DNA of 64,000 nt from Nipponacmea schrenckii (taxonomy: Eukaryota; Mollusca; Gastropoda; Lottiidae), in NCBI GenBank assembly GCA_030562195.1, contig CM060202.1, positions 14,074,001 through 14,138,000 of the forward strand, in the 5' to 3' direction. The translations under genes were made by a program, and so were the position numbers. The notes under the pieces were generated by a model. The model was not told the DNA's origin and made no database searches. It saw only the letters and a list, made by a program, of their open reading frames with translations. How positions within the stretch are numbered: position 1 is the first letter of the stretch; every line of letters begins with the position of its first letter. Positions 15,901-28,095 of this stretch are shown here, piece by piece.

Positions 15901-18295
15901 TCTAGTTTCAAAAACTGTTCTGTAGTGTTAACTGAGTGGGACAATTTATTACAATCTTTTAAGACAACAGAAAAGCCAGGAATGATAAAGATTATAAACT
16001 AGAATTGCTTACAATTATGAACGTATTTCGATAGCCTTAAAATTTGCAATGACCTACATCTAGACAATATATTGAATATCATTTGACCTAGTTTTCAAAC
16101 TCGTAAAATAATTAGGTCATACCTTCCGTAACGGTTAAAAATGGCGAAAATATGAAAATTATCAATTTTTGCTGTATTTAAGTACACTTATCTCTGTGAA
16201 TTTTTTAAGTAAGCCAAATAAAAAAATACCTACTCGTAGACAATATATTGAATATTATTTGACTTAATTTTCAAGGTCAAAGATTAAGTGGGTCACACCT
16301 TCCGTAGCCGTTAAAGTGACCTAATTTTGAAAAAATCGAAATTTGAATAATTCGAAAAAAATACGAAATTTAAAAATCGGCCTCCAAGAAAAGGAAAAAG
16401 GATCCAATGTATCTATGTGCTAAATTTCATCGAAATCGGTCTATCAATAGTGTCTGAATTTCGGATTTAAGAATTGTAACGAAAATTCAAAATGGCGGCC
16501 GATATGGCAGCTTGACCTAATTTTTTAGATTAAATCGATTACTATTGACAAGTTATTTATAAAACAGTTTTCACTTTTCACCTAGCTGTTATAGACCAGA
16601 AGTTACGTAATTACGTCATTTGAGGCTAAATCGGAAGTGGAATTTTTTTTTCCAAATTTTTCAAAAATTATAATCATATCGCCTATCAACTGGTAAAGTT
16701 TCACAATTTTACCATTTATATTAAACAAGAAATCACGGTCTGAAATTTTTGCCGATGACCCTTGAATATTGAATTGCACATCGTGGGTAAAAGATTTAAC
16801 CGAATTGCAAAAAACCTATAATTGTTAGTTGACAAATACATTGAAGTTTTCAAATCTGAAAATCCGGTCGAAATCGAACTGAAAATAAACTTGCTGAAGC
16901 AAAAAAACCTCAACTTCTTGTTCTCACTTCCGGTCAGAGATAGAACTTCCAGTTTTGTTTTATTTGATAATAGAAATCATTCTAAGATCAACTGTAGATT
17001 TAGAATTTCTACACCTTTTACCAGTTTGTCTGCTAACTCATCCAAGAATCGCAAAAAAAAAAAAAAAATAAATAAAATAATCTGAACGATTACAATACGT
17101 TTTCGCCAAAGTCGAAATACGTAATTAGTTAGTATACTAATAGTATTAGTCAAATACCCAGGAGATTTACAATAAAAGAGATGGATCCAACAGTGTTTTA
17201 TTTTCAAACTTACCAAATTACCATTTGCCACATGATCTGAATGAGGAATCCTGTGTTCAGTTCTGGGCTAGTGCCTTTCAGGATAATGTATATCAAAAGA
17301 TCCATATGTTGATGAATTTTCTAAAATTGTTTCAAAATTTTTCAATGAGTTGAATTTTTCAAGTTGTGACTTATTTTATTTTAGTCTAGTGAGCCGGGAA
17401 GATGAAATGGTAAAACTATTAGCTGATGTTGGACCACTAACAGTAACAGTGGATGCTACAACTTGGAATAATTATATTGGTGGTATCATACAGTATCATT
17501 GTTCAGATTATAATAATCATGCTGTACAAATAGTAGGCTATGATTTAACAGGTATGTTTATTATTAAAAATTATTAAGACATGTTTTCACAAAATCACCA
17601 GTGGGGAAATGAAAATAAGACAATTTTGGCTCGTTGAGCTAGCCTGTTTTCAAATGCTCATTAATATACCATTCCAGGAAGAAAACCTGAGGGATCAATC
17701 TCAATCACAGCTTTCACCCAATAGCATCCACTGGAGTGAAACAATGTGTACTCTATTGCATATAAATTTAAAACATTCTTGCAAACAAATTGGATAAAGG
17801 GGGGCAACTCGTATGCATAAACGAAGCAAATATTGCTGGTACCAATGAGCTTAACTTTATATCAGATAAGGATTCTGGAGTCAAAACTAATTACATTACT
17901 AGAGGTTTTGAAGTCTATTGAATATCCCAATATATTTTAGTAATTTAATGTAATATTATATTTTAAGGTCCTGTCCCTTACTATATCGTGCGAAATTCCT
18001 GGGGTGCAGATTTTGGTATAGATGGTTATCTTCATGTTAAAATTGGTGCTAATTTATGTGGTCAGTTTTGAACAAATTTCCTTATATTTTCTTTCAATCT
18101 TGCTCGAGTTGTTATTATCTTTACATTGTCCAGTAGAAACATGTAAAAATTAACTGAAATTTAGCGCTTACTGTCAAAGATAAGATGATAATTTTTTACC
18201 AATACAACAGGGATGTTTCTTTTTTCTACAATTATAAATTTGTTTAATTTTCAGGTATTGCAAAAAGGGTTTCTACAGTTCATGTAAAAGCATAG
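12981..18295 (+). CDS. CTSO: Cathepsin O-like papain-family cysteine protease, complete, 9 exons
   Basis: Exons: 12981-13199, 13455-13560, 13969-14074, 14602-14658, 15140-15293, 15559-15677, 17385-17551, 17968-18060, 18255-18295; 1062 nt, 353 residues (human CTSO 321). Lysosomal C1A protease. Residues 1-26 are a signal peptide (LLCLITFLLCFF). Residues 27 to about 140 form an inhibitor-type propeptide with YWKRFHNF and GVTKFSDLSPEEF. The mature domain starts near KVPQKVDW. Catalytic Cys162 lies in NQKSCGACWAFS, His299 in NNHAVQIVGY and Asn319 in YYIVRNSWG, with an oxyanion-type Gln before the Cys. VGPLTVTVDATTWNNYIGGI and the CGIA tail match cathepsin O better than L or B. The usual GCNGG is GCGGG here. 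Phases join exactly. Introns 4 and 6 contain dispersed repeats. It is divergent from RPS3. Confidence 0.95.
14905..15100 (-). repeat. Dispersed repeat in CTSO intron 4
   Basis: The same ~180-bp sequence occurs in opposite orientation at about 47680-47855. Shared landmarks are ACAGGCTGTGCATGTTAAAGA, a GACAGCGGCAT-type block and GCACACTGCATGG. It ends about 40 bp before CTSO exon 5. The open frames across it on both strands are repeat-derived and not host genes. Confidence 0.75.
15999..17150 (+). repeat. 1.15-kb dispersed repeat (CTAGAATTGC family) in CTSO intron 6
   Basis: Begins CTAGAATTGCTTACAATTA and ends in an A-run followed by AATAATCTGAACGATTACAA. A second copy at 55229-58515 has the same order of blocks but is split by a 2.1-kb insertion. 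A short fragment of the same 5' end lies at 45293-45345. No protein family is recognised; the 87-codon frame at 16822-17085 is shared only because the DNA is shared. Confidence 0.8.
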
Positions 18296-18804
18296 TCATT
18301 TATGTTAACTGCTAATCAAAAACATTCCATATGTTTAACTTTGGTGGACCAAGAACACAAACATCATCATAGTCTTCGATTATTTTTGCATGCTGAAAAA
18401 TCTAGAATTTTCTGTGCTGAAAAATCTAGAATTCACTGTGGTATTATTATCAAAATGTATTCTTAATTTTCTGGGTTGGCCAATTCATGAACATTCCTGT
18501 GATTTACACATGTCAGAAGATGTTTCCACGAAAATAGGAATGCATAAATAATTAATTTAAAATCCAAGAACAAACTTCAATTAGTAAATTTGCACTATAA
18601 GGTATTTATGTTTATTTTACTCGAAGGGTTTGAGATTGTTGACATAAAAAAAAATTATAATTTTATAGAAATATTTTTTGTTAAGATATAAACATTTAAT
18701 TGAATATAATTTAATTGAATTTTAGATATCATTCAATTTGTTAAGTTTTGTATAATTCTTTTTTTCTCATTTTTATATATATATGTACAATTTTTTTATA
18801 GTAA

Positions 18805-18817
18805 AATAAAGAATAAA
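18805..18817 (+). terminator. Candidate CTSO polyadenylation signals
   Basis: Two AATAAA hexamers at 18805-18810 and 18812-18817, about 510 nt past the CTSO stop, with no coding sequence between. A minus-strand AATAAA at 18616-18611 could serve the convergent Ig gene, in which case the two 3' ends would overlap by roughly 200 bp. Confidence 0.5.
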
Positions 18818-19418
18818 CCTGCAAAGGTACTAACTTTGGCAAAATGATGATTGAAATGTGCTATCTATCTTTCTCATTCCCTTCATTTCACCATAATTTG
18901 GTTGGTAAGATGTCAATTCATTTCAGTAAACTTATTCAAGGGTTAAAAAATAGTCAGAATATTCATTGACATATTCATAAATATAAAGAAATGTTACAAT
19001 GTTTTTCTAACCTTTGTATCTGTAGCATTGATTTTCAAATTAGTATCCACAAATGCTTTTTAAATATATGTGGGTCGATTCACACGGACATTGTCCTGTG
19101 TAACATTCATCTGATGAGTACAATACAAGTAATAAGTAAAAAAAAATGCAAATACAAAACATTTGTTTAACCATACACAAGTACAATATGAGTATCAGAG
19201 GGACAGATCTATGTTGCTGCGCTCAATTACGTAAACACTAAAGAAATACACCTATGCACAAACACCTTGGTTACTATTGCAAACTACTATTACCTTCTAT
19301 TTGTTATTATTGACAAATGTCTAACCATGTGTGCTTTGGTGCAAAGAATGTCTACAAATAGCCATTGCATTAAGATACATCCTAAAATTGATCCTATTTT
19401 ATATTGCCTTTCGTGTGA

Positions 19419-20361
19419 TCAATCACCACGTTTTGGTATAACACATTTCTTCATGATTAAAAGGTAGGAAATGATCACCACGAACAATAAAACAACAAAG
19501 GTACCAATAACTATACCAGCAATGTCATTATCATCTAAACCTTCTGGAAAAGTAAACAGACAATGCATAAACTATGTGAATCAACATTTTAGTCGTACAG
19601 TCACTGAATTAGTGCATAGCCCAAGTCAATGGAAAGATTGTTGAGTGAACATAACATTTCAGTATGAAATGCACGACTTTGTTGGTATCTAAGACCTTAC
19701 CTTTTGAAACTTCCAATCTACAAAATGTCGATGTTCCTTCATCTGGTTTAATTGAAGAATCGGAACAGATATATTTCCCCGAGTCCGTCGATTGAATTGA
19801 AGATATGGTAAAGTAAAGAACGTCTGTATGTGGTGATTCTACAGTATATCGTCCAGGATCTGTTGATATACACGTCTTATTGTTATTATTACAAGAAATG
19901 ATGATGTCTCCATCACGATACACTCTTATACCATTTGTAATGTTGGATGGTAAACCACTACATGATAGACGACGAGAATCACCAACACTTGCTATTGTTT
20001 CATCTCCACAGTTAGACAAGATTTCTAGAAGTAAATTGTTAGCAATTCTTTCAAATTGAATAAAACTATACATGGGATTGCTTGGCTAAACGAATGGTTT
20101 TTGGTACATCCTTAGTTCTCAATTTAACCTGACGATAAAAAAAACGAAAAAAAAACCACATGGAACAAAATTGATGTAAGGTAAACCAGTTTCTTCGGAC
20201 ACTTTCGAATCTCTATTTCGCTTTTTGGAGAGGAGGAAACCTTGTTTTATTATATTTAGGGTCCTATTTCTGTTGGAAAAAAATATATTCCTATTCTTAC
20301 CTGCATAAACATTACATAAAAGCAGGAACATTACAATCCACGAATATTTATCTAACGCCAT
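19419..20361 (-). CDS. Single-Ig-domain type I membrane protein, complete, 3 exons
   Basis: Exons 20361-20301, 20024-19701, 19543-19419; 510 nt, 169 residues, both introns phase 1. Residues 1-20 are a signal peptide (WIVMFLLLCNVYA). Residues 26-126 form one V/I-type Ig fold: core cysteines 42 (LSC) and 107 in the strand-F motif DSGKYIC. The core Trp of strand C is absent (IRVYRDG). Four further cysteines (26, 65, 72, 122) could make two extra disulfides. Sequons NIT and NKT suggest glycosylation. Exon 3 encodes a membrane span DIAGIVIGTFVVLLFVVIISYLL, then a short basic tail ending KRGD with no signalling motif. Exon layout (signal / Ig / TM) is typical of animal Ig receptors. I do not recognise an orthologue; immune or adhesion roles are only inference. 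It is convergent with CTSO. Confidence 0.8.
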
Positions 20362-20819
20362 ATTACAAACCTATAAAATAATATCTTCAGAATGAAGATT
20401 TCTTGATATATTAATATAAATTAACATGTATCAAAATTGGTTAATGTTTGTTAAAACAATGGAGTTTAATAAATACAGTAGTACAACATGGGGGAAACTA
20501 ATAACCAAGTTTATAAATCCTCTAATGATATTAAAATGTAATATACTATAGGGCCTAGGGCCTACCTTTTAGAGAACAACTATAGCGCATAGCCTACTGT
20601 CATAGTTTACAGTTATTAAGCGCCATGACAAAGACATGAAATACTATAGCCAAAATGTGGAGTATTTTTCAATATAATACATGAATTGAATAACAGGTTA
20701 AAAAGTTCATTTCTGTTTTTCACTGTCTTGACGACGCCATAGTCTCGACTAAAAGAGACAAGGTAAATCTACAATTACTTCTAATATAAGTACCTTATAG
20801 TTTGAATACTGGAATTGCA

Positions 20820-21790
20820 AAACTCGTTAACTCAAACAAATTTATCACGGCCTGAGTTCCGGTATCTAGAAACATTCGAATTCGAAGAGTCAAGTTGGAT
20901 GACCGAACAAATGACTGCAAACTCAACGACAAGGATTGGTAGAAGCTAGTCAAATCTGTTGCACTTAAATACAATGCCATACCAAATGCCTTTCTTTCTT
21001 TGCTCACAAAAAAGGTATTATTGATGATGACCCTGAAAAGGCCAAAGCACTCAATCAGCACTTTTTAATTCAATTCCAAACTACACAACCCTTGCCAAAC
21101 CCCCATTACCAAACCCTGGTATCGAAATCGAACAATCTAGAATGCAAATGCAATCGTATTTTTTCGTCGCTGCACCGAAGAACTTGTCGATATCTATCAT
21201 CAAAGGTATGGCAAGTTTGATAAAGTAATTTGACTAAGGCTATCTTCTGTGATATAGGTAAGCCATTCGATTGTGTGTGTCATGAAATCTTTTTATGTTA
21301 ACTCCAAGCAACTGTAATAAAAGGGAACCTTTTTTTAAGGACTACCTCTTAGATAGCAGACAATGAATTAAAATTTTAGTACAATTATTGTCGACTGTAA
21401 TAGCATACCTAACGGAATTAGGAAGTTCTACTTCTCTTTGACATTAATGATGTCGTGTGAGACAAATGTTCACTTCGGGATGCTGAACACCTCGAAAATC
21501 TTCGACTGACATGACAAACAATTTCGGGCCTTATGTGGGGCAAATCCTACAAGATTCTGTACAAAGAAACTGAAAGCCAGGCACTTTTGACATAAGCTTA
21601 GACTCTTTTTACACGATGAAACACCACCTTATCTGAATAGATTAGTTCCTTGGCTAACTAGCACCATTTTTAACAACATTCTGCCAGTGTTACCTTTTCC
21701 AAAAAAAAAAAATCTCTTTGAGAACATCAAAGAAGCTGCATCCGTCCAATCATTTAAACAATAGTTAAACTTTCAGATTCACATCAAGTT
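20820..21790 (+). pseudogene. Decayed non-LTR retrotransposon, reverse-transcriptase region
   Basis: Conceptual translation in shifting frames shows the usual linker before the RT (IIDDDPEKAKALNQHF), an RT block GKPFDCVCHEIFL matching the 'KAFDCVxHEIL' motif, a weak version of the 'GVPQGSxLGPLLF' motif near 21390-21440, and a C-terminal block PPYLNRLVPWLT. Many stops and frameshifts; dead. Jockey/CR1/L2-like by motif, clade uncertain. Confidence 0.6.
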
Positions 21791-22199
21791 AAAAGTTAAG
21801 TAGTTTGGATCATGAATGCGACAGATTGTCTGACTCCGATAAAGATAAAGTCTGATAAATGTTGCATAATATCTGATTGTAAACTGCTTTACTCACTTGA
21901 TAAGCTCATTTTGTTGTCTATATCTTTGATGCTATAGCATGGGGGTAGGACAGAGTTTTTAAAGTATTTCAATGCAGTGTTGAGGTTGGATTTGAACTAG
22001 TTCAGAGTGGTTGCCTCGACAACAGAATTTGGTAGAGAATTCTAAACATTTATTATTATGTGAATCCAATCCGACTTTTCAAAACTATTTTTTGTTGATG
22101 CCCAAATTAATTAGATTATCGTTAAAAAGGTTTTTAAAGAGGTGTGATTGGGCCTGCATTAGTGAAGTGAAGTGCATTTGTCGATTTTTTACGACATCA

Positions 22200-22810
22200 T
22201 CTATTTGACCAGTCTACTAGACTGTTTAATTCTGATCGAAGATCGGCGATGCCAAACTGCAAATGTGATGTAATTTGGTTAAGCAGGACTCCCTGTTTGT
22301 TAGGAATTTATTTGACCACTTCACCAGATATGCCCAAGTTTCCCATTTTGATGATAAGTCTTATATTATGTTGTACCTTGTCAAAAGCCTTTTGTAAATC
22401 AAAGAATATTTCATCTTTGGGTATGGCCAAATATATACTAGTATATTCTGATTGATAGTCAAATACATGTACTTCAAGAAGTCGCATGGTAAGTGATCGT
22501 CCACATGTAAAACCATACATTTCAGAAACGAGTTGCTATGCGTGTATTTCATCACTTTATTTCTAATCAGAGATTACATTGACTTGACCATACATATACT
22601 AGTAATGTAGACAGGTTTATGCTCGTGATTTGGATTACAATTGGAATGACGTTAGATTCATTTCAGACAGTTGTTTTTATTTTCAAGGAACCTAGAAAAG
22701 TATTGATAGGGGTAATACAATATGACTTGTGATATTTCCTTCAGCACCTTTGGATTGAAACCACAGGTGACTTTGAATGGTTTGGGTGTCCTAGCTGAAA
22801 TGAGATGAGA
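22200..22810 (-). pseudogene. Decayed non-LTR retrotransposon RT fragment, minus strand
   Basis: Reading the minus strand from 22800, GFNPKVLKEISQVVLPLSILF matches the first RT block, and FFDLQKAFDKVQHN with GNLGISGEVVK (22420-22308) matches the palm start. Stops interrupt it. The upstream half (22446-22810) is also present at 28281-28620, so the breakpoint of the tandem duplication lies inside this fragment. Confidence 0.65.
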
Positions 22811-25800
22811 TGATCATCTGAGATGTTATAAATATTTGTTTAAGTCTGGTTGTAGGTAAGGTAGCAACGATATTATGATTAATCGCCATATCGCGATTAT
22901 CCAAATCAATATCATATCGTATCGTTCAAAACTCAAATTATCGCATTATCGCGATAAAATACAATACCATTGAAAAATATACTTATCAGATATTATGATA
23001 ACAATTTGTCATGAATATTTTCATATCGATCCCTTAATTAGTCCAAAACTTAATAGAAAATCTGACCAATGGGTAATTTAGAGTAATTTTATGATATTGA
23101 TGGTCACTCAAACCCAATCTGGCTTTTGCCGAGACAAAACATCTGATCTGACAGTTCCTAAGAATACTGCTTTACATGGAGATATGGAGTCCCAATGAAC
23201 CTGATGCAGATAAAAACATTGATATCACGATATTATACATATTATTTCCAGTATCACGATAATAAAATTTATCGCGGTATTTTCATTTTTTATATCGCGA
23301 TTAATCATGATATCTTAAAACTGTTATCGTTGCTAGCTAAGTTGTAGGTTACTAATCATTGACTTGAGGTAGATTTGATAAAATCTTCAAGCGCGAAACC
23401 TGGACTGAAAATACTTAGTTATTTGGCTTTATCAATGTCTTCTGTTAAAAGTGCACCCTCTTTTGTGATTATTTTCTTGAGTTAAACCATTTTGTTTTGG
23501 AGTGCATCAATTTCTAGAAGTCCTTGGGGTTGTCTCTAACTACTAAGGTAATGTCAGTTTCGTAGTCTTTTTGTGCCTTTTCGTCGTATTTTAGTAGTTA
23601 AGTGTCTGGAAATTTGATGCTTCGTAATTGTAATCTTATTTCTGGATAATAATACAAAGTCTTTCTTTTTTTCTTCAAAGCTGAAGTTACTTTTTTAAAT
23701 CGCAGTAATAGTATAATAAGCAAGTTAAATATTTACATTTGAACAACATCAATAAAACAATAATTATTCAGTGATGGTAGACCTAGGATTGTTGAAGGGG
23801 GTACACAGAGAACAATAATAAAACAATAAAGGGACCTAGGGACAGTGAGGATTTTTTGCATTCCTATTTGAACCCACCAGTATAATGTAATGAATGGGCG
23901 ACACATGCATGTGTCTGAAGCATGTGTCTGAAATTTGAGCCAGGTCACAGTCATCAACTGAAATAACACACCTTAAAGTCCCAAACTCTATTTTATGAAT
24001 AAGCAATTACAAACAATATATATGTGAAAATATAACAGTTTAAAAAAGATCAAATCAAAAACATCTAAAAAGCTGTATGACAGTTAACTCTAAATACATG
24101 TAACATTTTTATATGAATCTGTATACCTATAAAACATAGTTTAATCAAAGTTCTCAAAGTATGAACCTTATTGCCTTCAGTTATAGTGTAACCCAGGGTC
24201 TTTCCCACCATACATAATAAATACCACTATTTAACACTAAATTTAACAGTTTAAAACTGTCAGATCATCACCATATGCGCTCAGCCTCATCCTATCAATA
24301 ACAGAAAAGAACACCCAGTTGTAGACATTATTGGCTGCTGGAAGGACATGCTCAAGGCAGTAAAACTTTGTTGGTTCATATATAACTATGACATAAATAG
24401 TGTACATGGTATTTGAAGGGAATGTCCAGTATAAAGATTTAGAACTCACAAATCAAAGACATGGAAAAGAATATTATTCAATATCTCATTAACTTATTTT
24501 AGCTTAAAATGTTTGTAATTGTGTGATTTGGACAATGAAATAATTGTAACAAAGTTGAAAAGATACAAATAACTGACGCCAGTAATTTAGTTAACTGAAC
24601 AGACTCTATAATAGTGGACATTCCCAATGGTTCTGTCAGATAATCATTTAAGCAAAAAGCATACATCATATATAAAATTGGACTTTCACTACAGCAATAA
24701 GGTAGAGAATATAATAAAGCATAATGTATATCTAATAAAAATTGGAGTATGCACCACCTTCACTAAGATATGAATTGTTTAAAGGGATAATTTGCAGAAA
24801 TTTTATTTTCCAAACATCTACATTTTTACAATGTACTTTTGTATTTTTTGATCAAAATGAATTTGTCTCAGTATGGCTAATCAAATTGGAGAGATAAATT
24901 GTTAAATGATCAGTATGACAAATATTTGTCTCAAATGAGATGTTTATTTCGTTCAAATCCAAACAGTATTTTTCCTACTCCTACCAAACAACTGCAAAAC
25001 AATTCTTGATCCCAGAAGAATACCCTTTAAAAAACACAGATCTATCAATAACATCATAAAATCATTCTTGGTGTTTCCTTAACAAATAAAAAGTCCTCAT
25101 AGAATATTGAAAAACATCAGACTTTTTTAATAAAAGGATATTAACTTTCACTAGCTTTTTTTTAACCAAATGTTTCAGTTTTCAATTGGGTTTTAGACAA
25201 TTCACTAGAATTTCCATACATCATATACCAATTAAATTGGAACATACTCCCACTATAATGATTATATAATATAATATTATGTTGAATAAATACTGGAATA
25301 TAACAGTATAATACTAATATATATAGTGTATAAGTTGTTCAGTTTAAAATCAACAAAAGGGTATCCATAACTTTTTAAAGAGCCAGTACACTTTTTTTGA
25401 CCAAAGTTTGATATTATTTTCAATCAAAGAATACTTGAATCTGCATGTGAAAAGAAAGGAATGTCTGAATTGGCATGCTGTAGGTCAATGGTGGACAGAG
25501 AGACCACAGTTGGTAACTGAGAGATATAGAAATCTAAATTCTAAACGGCTGATATTTATATGATTATATCATGTAATAACTTAAACAAACATATATACAT
25601 TTAAGCTTAGTAATTTGAGCATTTAGATATAGATTTTATTTATAATATGTAAATTGTATCATTTAAAAATTCCCCAAATCATGTGATGGACTTCACCAAC
25701 TTATTTTTAATTTCCAATATCTAGCACTGAAATCAAATCTCACAATAATTACAAAGGCATTAATATTTAATCAAGGTTATAAATTGAAACCTCAAACAGC

Positions 25801-26400
25801 AAACAAGAATCAAATGCTTAAAGTATAGACAAGAAACAACAATTAAAAGCTTAAAAATTACAAGCATGTTAATAATTAAAGGAAAACAACACCTATCTGG
25901 GATCAAGTTCCCTTGGTACATTTAATCACTTGATTGATATATCACATATATCTGATAATGTTCTCCTTTAAAAATTATACATTATGGCACAAATTAGCAA
26001 CATTATAAAAAAAATTGTTGATTGGATCAACTTAATCTTAAACATATTTTACATCAGACCAAGGCACAATAAATACATTTTATCATTATTGATTAACATT
26101 TCATTGTTATTTTTGACTTGCTTTTCCATTGAATTTAATTACTTTATACCTTTGTCCAGAACACAATAATTACATTGCATCTTACATAATTTTTATTTAC
26201 AATCATCATATACTAACTTTCCACCTTACTTTACTTGCATTCCACCTTGCAGAAAGTACTAACCTTACTTTCCATCAAACTTAAATTATTTATCTTCATT
26301 ACTTTTTCTCTTTAAAGGTTATTATCTCCCTTGACCCATTCAAATGAAATGTTCAACAAGATAAGTGAATTTTATTGATTCTTTCTTTCTTATATCTTCT
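22446..26400. repeat. Tandem duplication, copy A
   Basis: Nearly all of this stretch, apart from the MITE at 22858 and a ~330-bp block near 23400-23720, is matched in order at 28281-32230. Weaker homology continues to the TM exons at about 28.0 and 33.7 kb (for example 26570 versus 32360). The offset is about 5.8 kb at the left end and 4.9-5.0 kb further in. The 68-codon minus-strand frame at 24243-24449 recurs at 29096-29302; it has no recognised domain. Confidence 0.85.
22858..23341. mobile_element. hAT-like MITE, 484 bp
   Basis: Flanked by the 8-bp direct repeat TTGTAGGT (22850-22857 and 23342-23349). Ends are inverted repeats: AAGGTAGCAACGATA on the left, and CTTAGCTAGCAACGATA read from the right. 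A second inverted block GATTAATCGC lies further in. The paralogous position in copy B (near 28637) has the single unduplicated site, so insertion followed the duplication. No transposase frame. 8-bp target duplications fit the hAT superfamily. Confidence 0.8.
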
Positions 26401-27973
26401 TTTTTGAATAAATTCTATTCTATTCTAATTATCTTCGGACTCAAGATCCCTTTTGTTTTTCCTGGAAATTATGCTTTTTTCAACATGATTTAATACTGAA
26501 CTACTGTAAGTAATTATCTTTTTATATAACTTCTCAATACTTTACATGTCCACTTTGAAATAATTACTTTGGATGGATGAAATATTACATACATATTTAT
26601 AAAAATCATAAAATATTTGTTTATCATACCTTTTAACTTAATATTAATGATGCTCATTGTAAATGAACTTGATTGAAAATTTGATTCAATTTGAAATATT
26701 TTCAAAAAGTTTTGTAGTTTAACTACTAAAATATTTTTTTAAATTTGAAACAAATATTAATTGTAAAAGAAAGTAAGAATTTTTATTAAGAAATCTTTAA
26801 TAAAGTAAATAATCAAGCTAGTTTGGTTTTTATTCTTATCCTGCAGAAACACCTCCTCTTTATGAAAAAGGCCCTGAAACTAAATTCCTTTTTGTTTCAT
26901 TTTTGTTTTAGTGATTTGATATAATAATTTTACAGAATTATAAGAATACACATTTACTAAAACACCAAATTATTGACTGAATTGTTCTTAATACAAATTA
27001 ATTACAGATGAAGATCACTTATAATTGTTCATGATTCAATATTGAATTTCATCATTTTAGATTAAGATATTTTAAAAATTGTAGAAATGGCTCAATCTAC
27101 ATGTATATCTGGATATTGCTCACTTTTTATCATTTATTTTGCACATTTCTCTTGTAGTTAAGATATTACTTTAATGTTGTTGAAAGAATAACAACAAATA
27201 ATAAGAACTTTTAAAATGTATACAAAAAAACAAGAACAGAAGATTTAGAACCTATAATTCTGGTTTAATAATAATAAAATACTAAAAATCAAACATGAAA
27301 ACTAAATAATGTAATCCCCCAGTATGTCAGATAGATAGTTTATCTCAGAGCAATCGAATTAATATAAAATTACAATTTCGTATATTTATCACTTAATTGA
27401 AACAAAATATATAGAGAAACAAAAACTGAATTTTAATCACTTTTAAATTAGATTTTGTACGATTATAATTGATCAAAGCAATAATATGATGTTGAGAACA
27501 AATAACTTGTTTACATAAACTAATAATAGCAGTCCTAGGTAAATTTAGAGAAGGAGTATTAAAAAAATCAGTTTATAAAGCCCAAACTTTGACCTATTCA
27601 CCAATAATTCTTCTAGAAATAAGATTTTACTGCTTTAACCAATATTCTCTACAAAGAAAGGATTAGTAAAAATAAAACTGCAATCTGCAAAATTGTCTTA
27701 TTTTCACTAATTCAAAACATATCTTATACTTATTTATAATTATTGATTGTAACTGTACAAAGAATCTGAGATAATAAAACTATTGTCTAAGCAAAATAAA
27801 TCGTTTTTAGTTTTTCCATTATTTTTCTGAAAAATGGAATAGCTGACTCAAAATAAGTGACCTTTTATGGTCAAATCTCTAGGAGAGAAAGACTCTTAAG
27901 ACTAATTTGAGGCTGATATTTCAAATCTCTGACAGTTTTAAATTAGAAAAAAAAACCTTACTTTCCTCAGAGT
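26401..27973. other. AT-rich non-coding stretch before the first TM exon
   Basis: No exon, RNA or element with defined ends recognised. Patches match the equivalent stretch 32231-33200 in the other duplicate. It would be 3'-UTR or intergenic DNA for the minus-strand exon at 27974-28095. Confidence 0.4.
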
Positions 27974-28095
27974 TTAATTCTTATTTTTTTTCTTTTTCTT
28001 GTAGATTATAGCAATGACAACAATTATTACTACAACTACCAAAACACCAATTACTATTCCTGCTATTTCACCACCAGTAAGACCATCATCCTTAT
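27974..28095 (-). CDS. Orphan 3'-terminal exon: transmembrane segment and basic tail of an Ig-receptor-like protein
   Basis: A TTTTTTTAAG acceptor precedes 28095. Read in phase 1 (a preceding G completes GAT), it encodes 40 residues and TAA: an acidic stalk KDDGLTGGE, a 23-residue hydrophobic span starting IAGIVIGVLVVVV, and a short lysine tail (YKKKKKNKN). Phase, layout and the AGIVIG motif match the last exon of the Ig gene at 19543-19419. No Ig or signal-peptide exon was found between this exon and the next one at 33205. It is therefore either an alternative last exon for a longer upstream gene or the remnant of a broken paralogue. Confidence 0.6.

Noticed and set aside
16822..17085. Open frame starting MLVDKYIEVFKSEN, also found at 58212-58538
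   Set aside because: Both lie in copies of the same dispersed repeat. Similarity is explained at the DNA level and the frames end differently.
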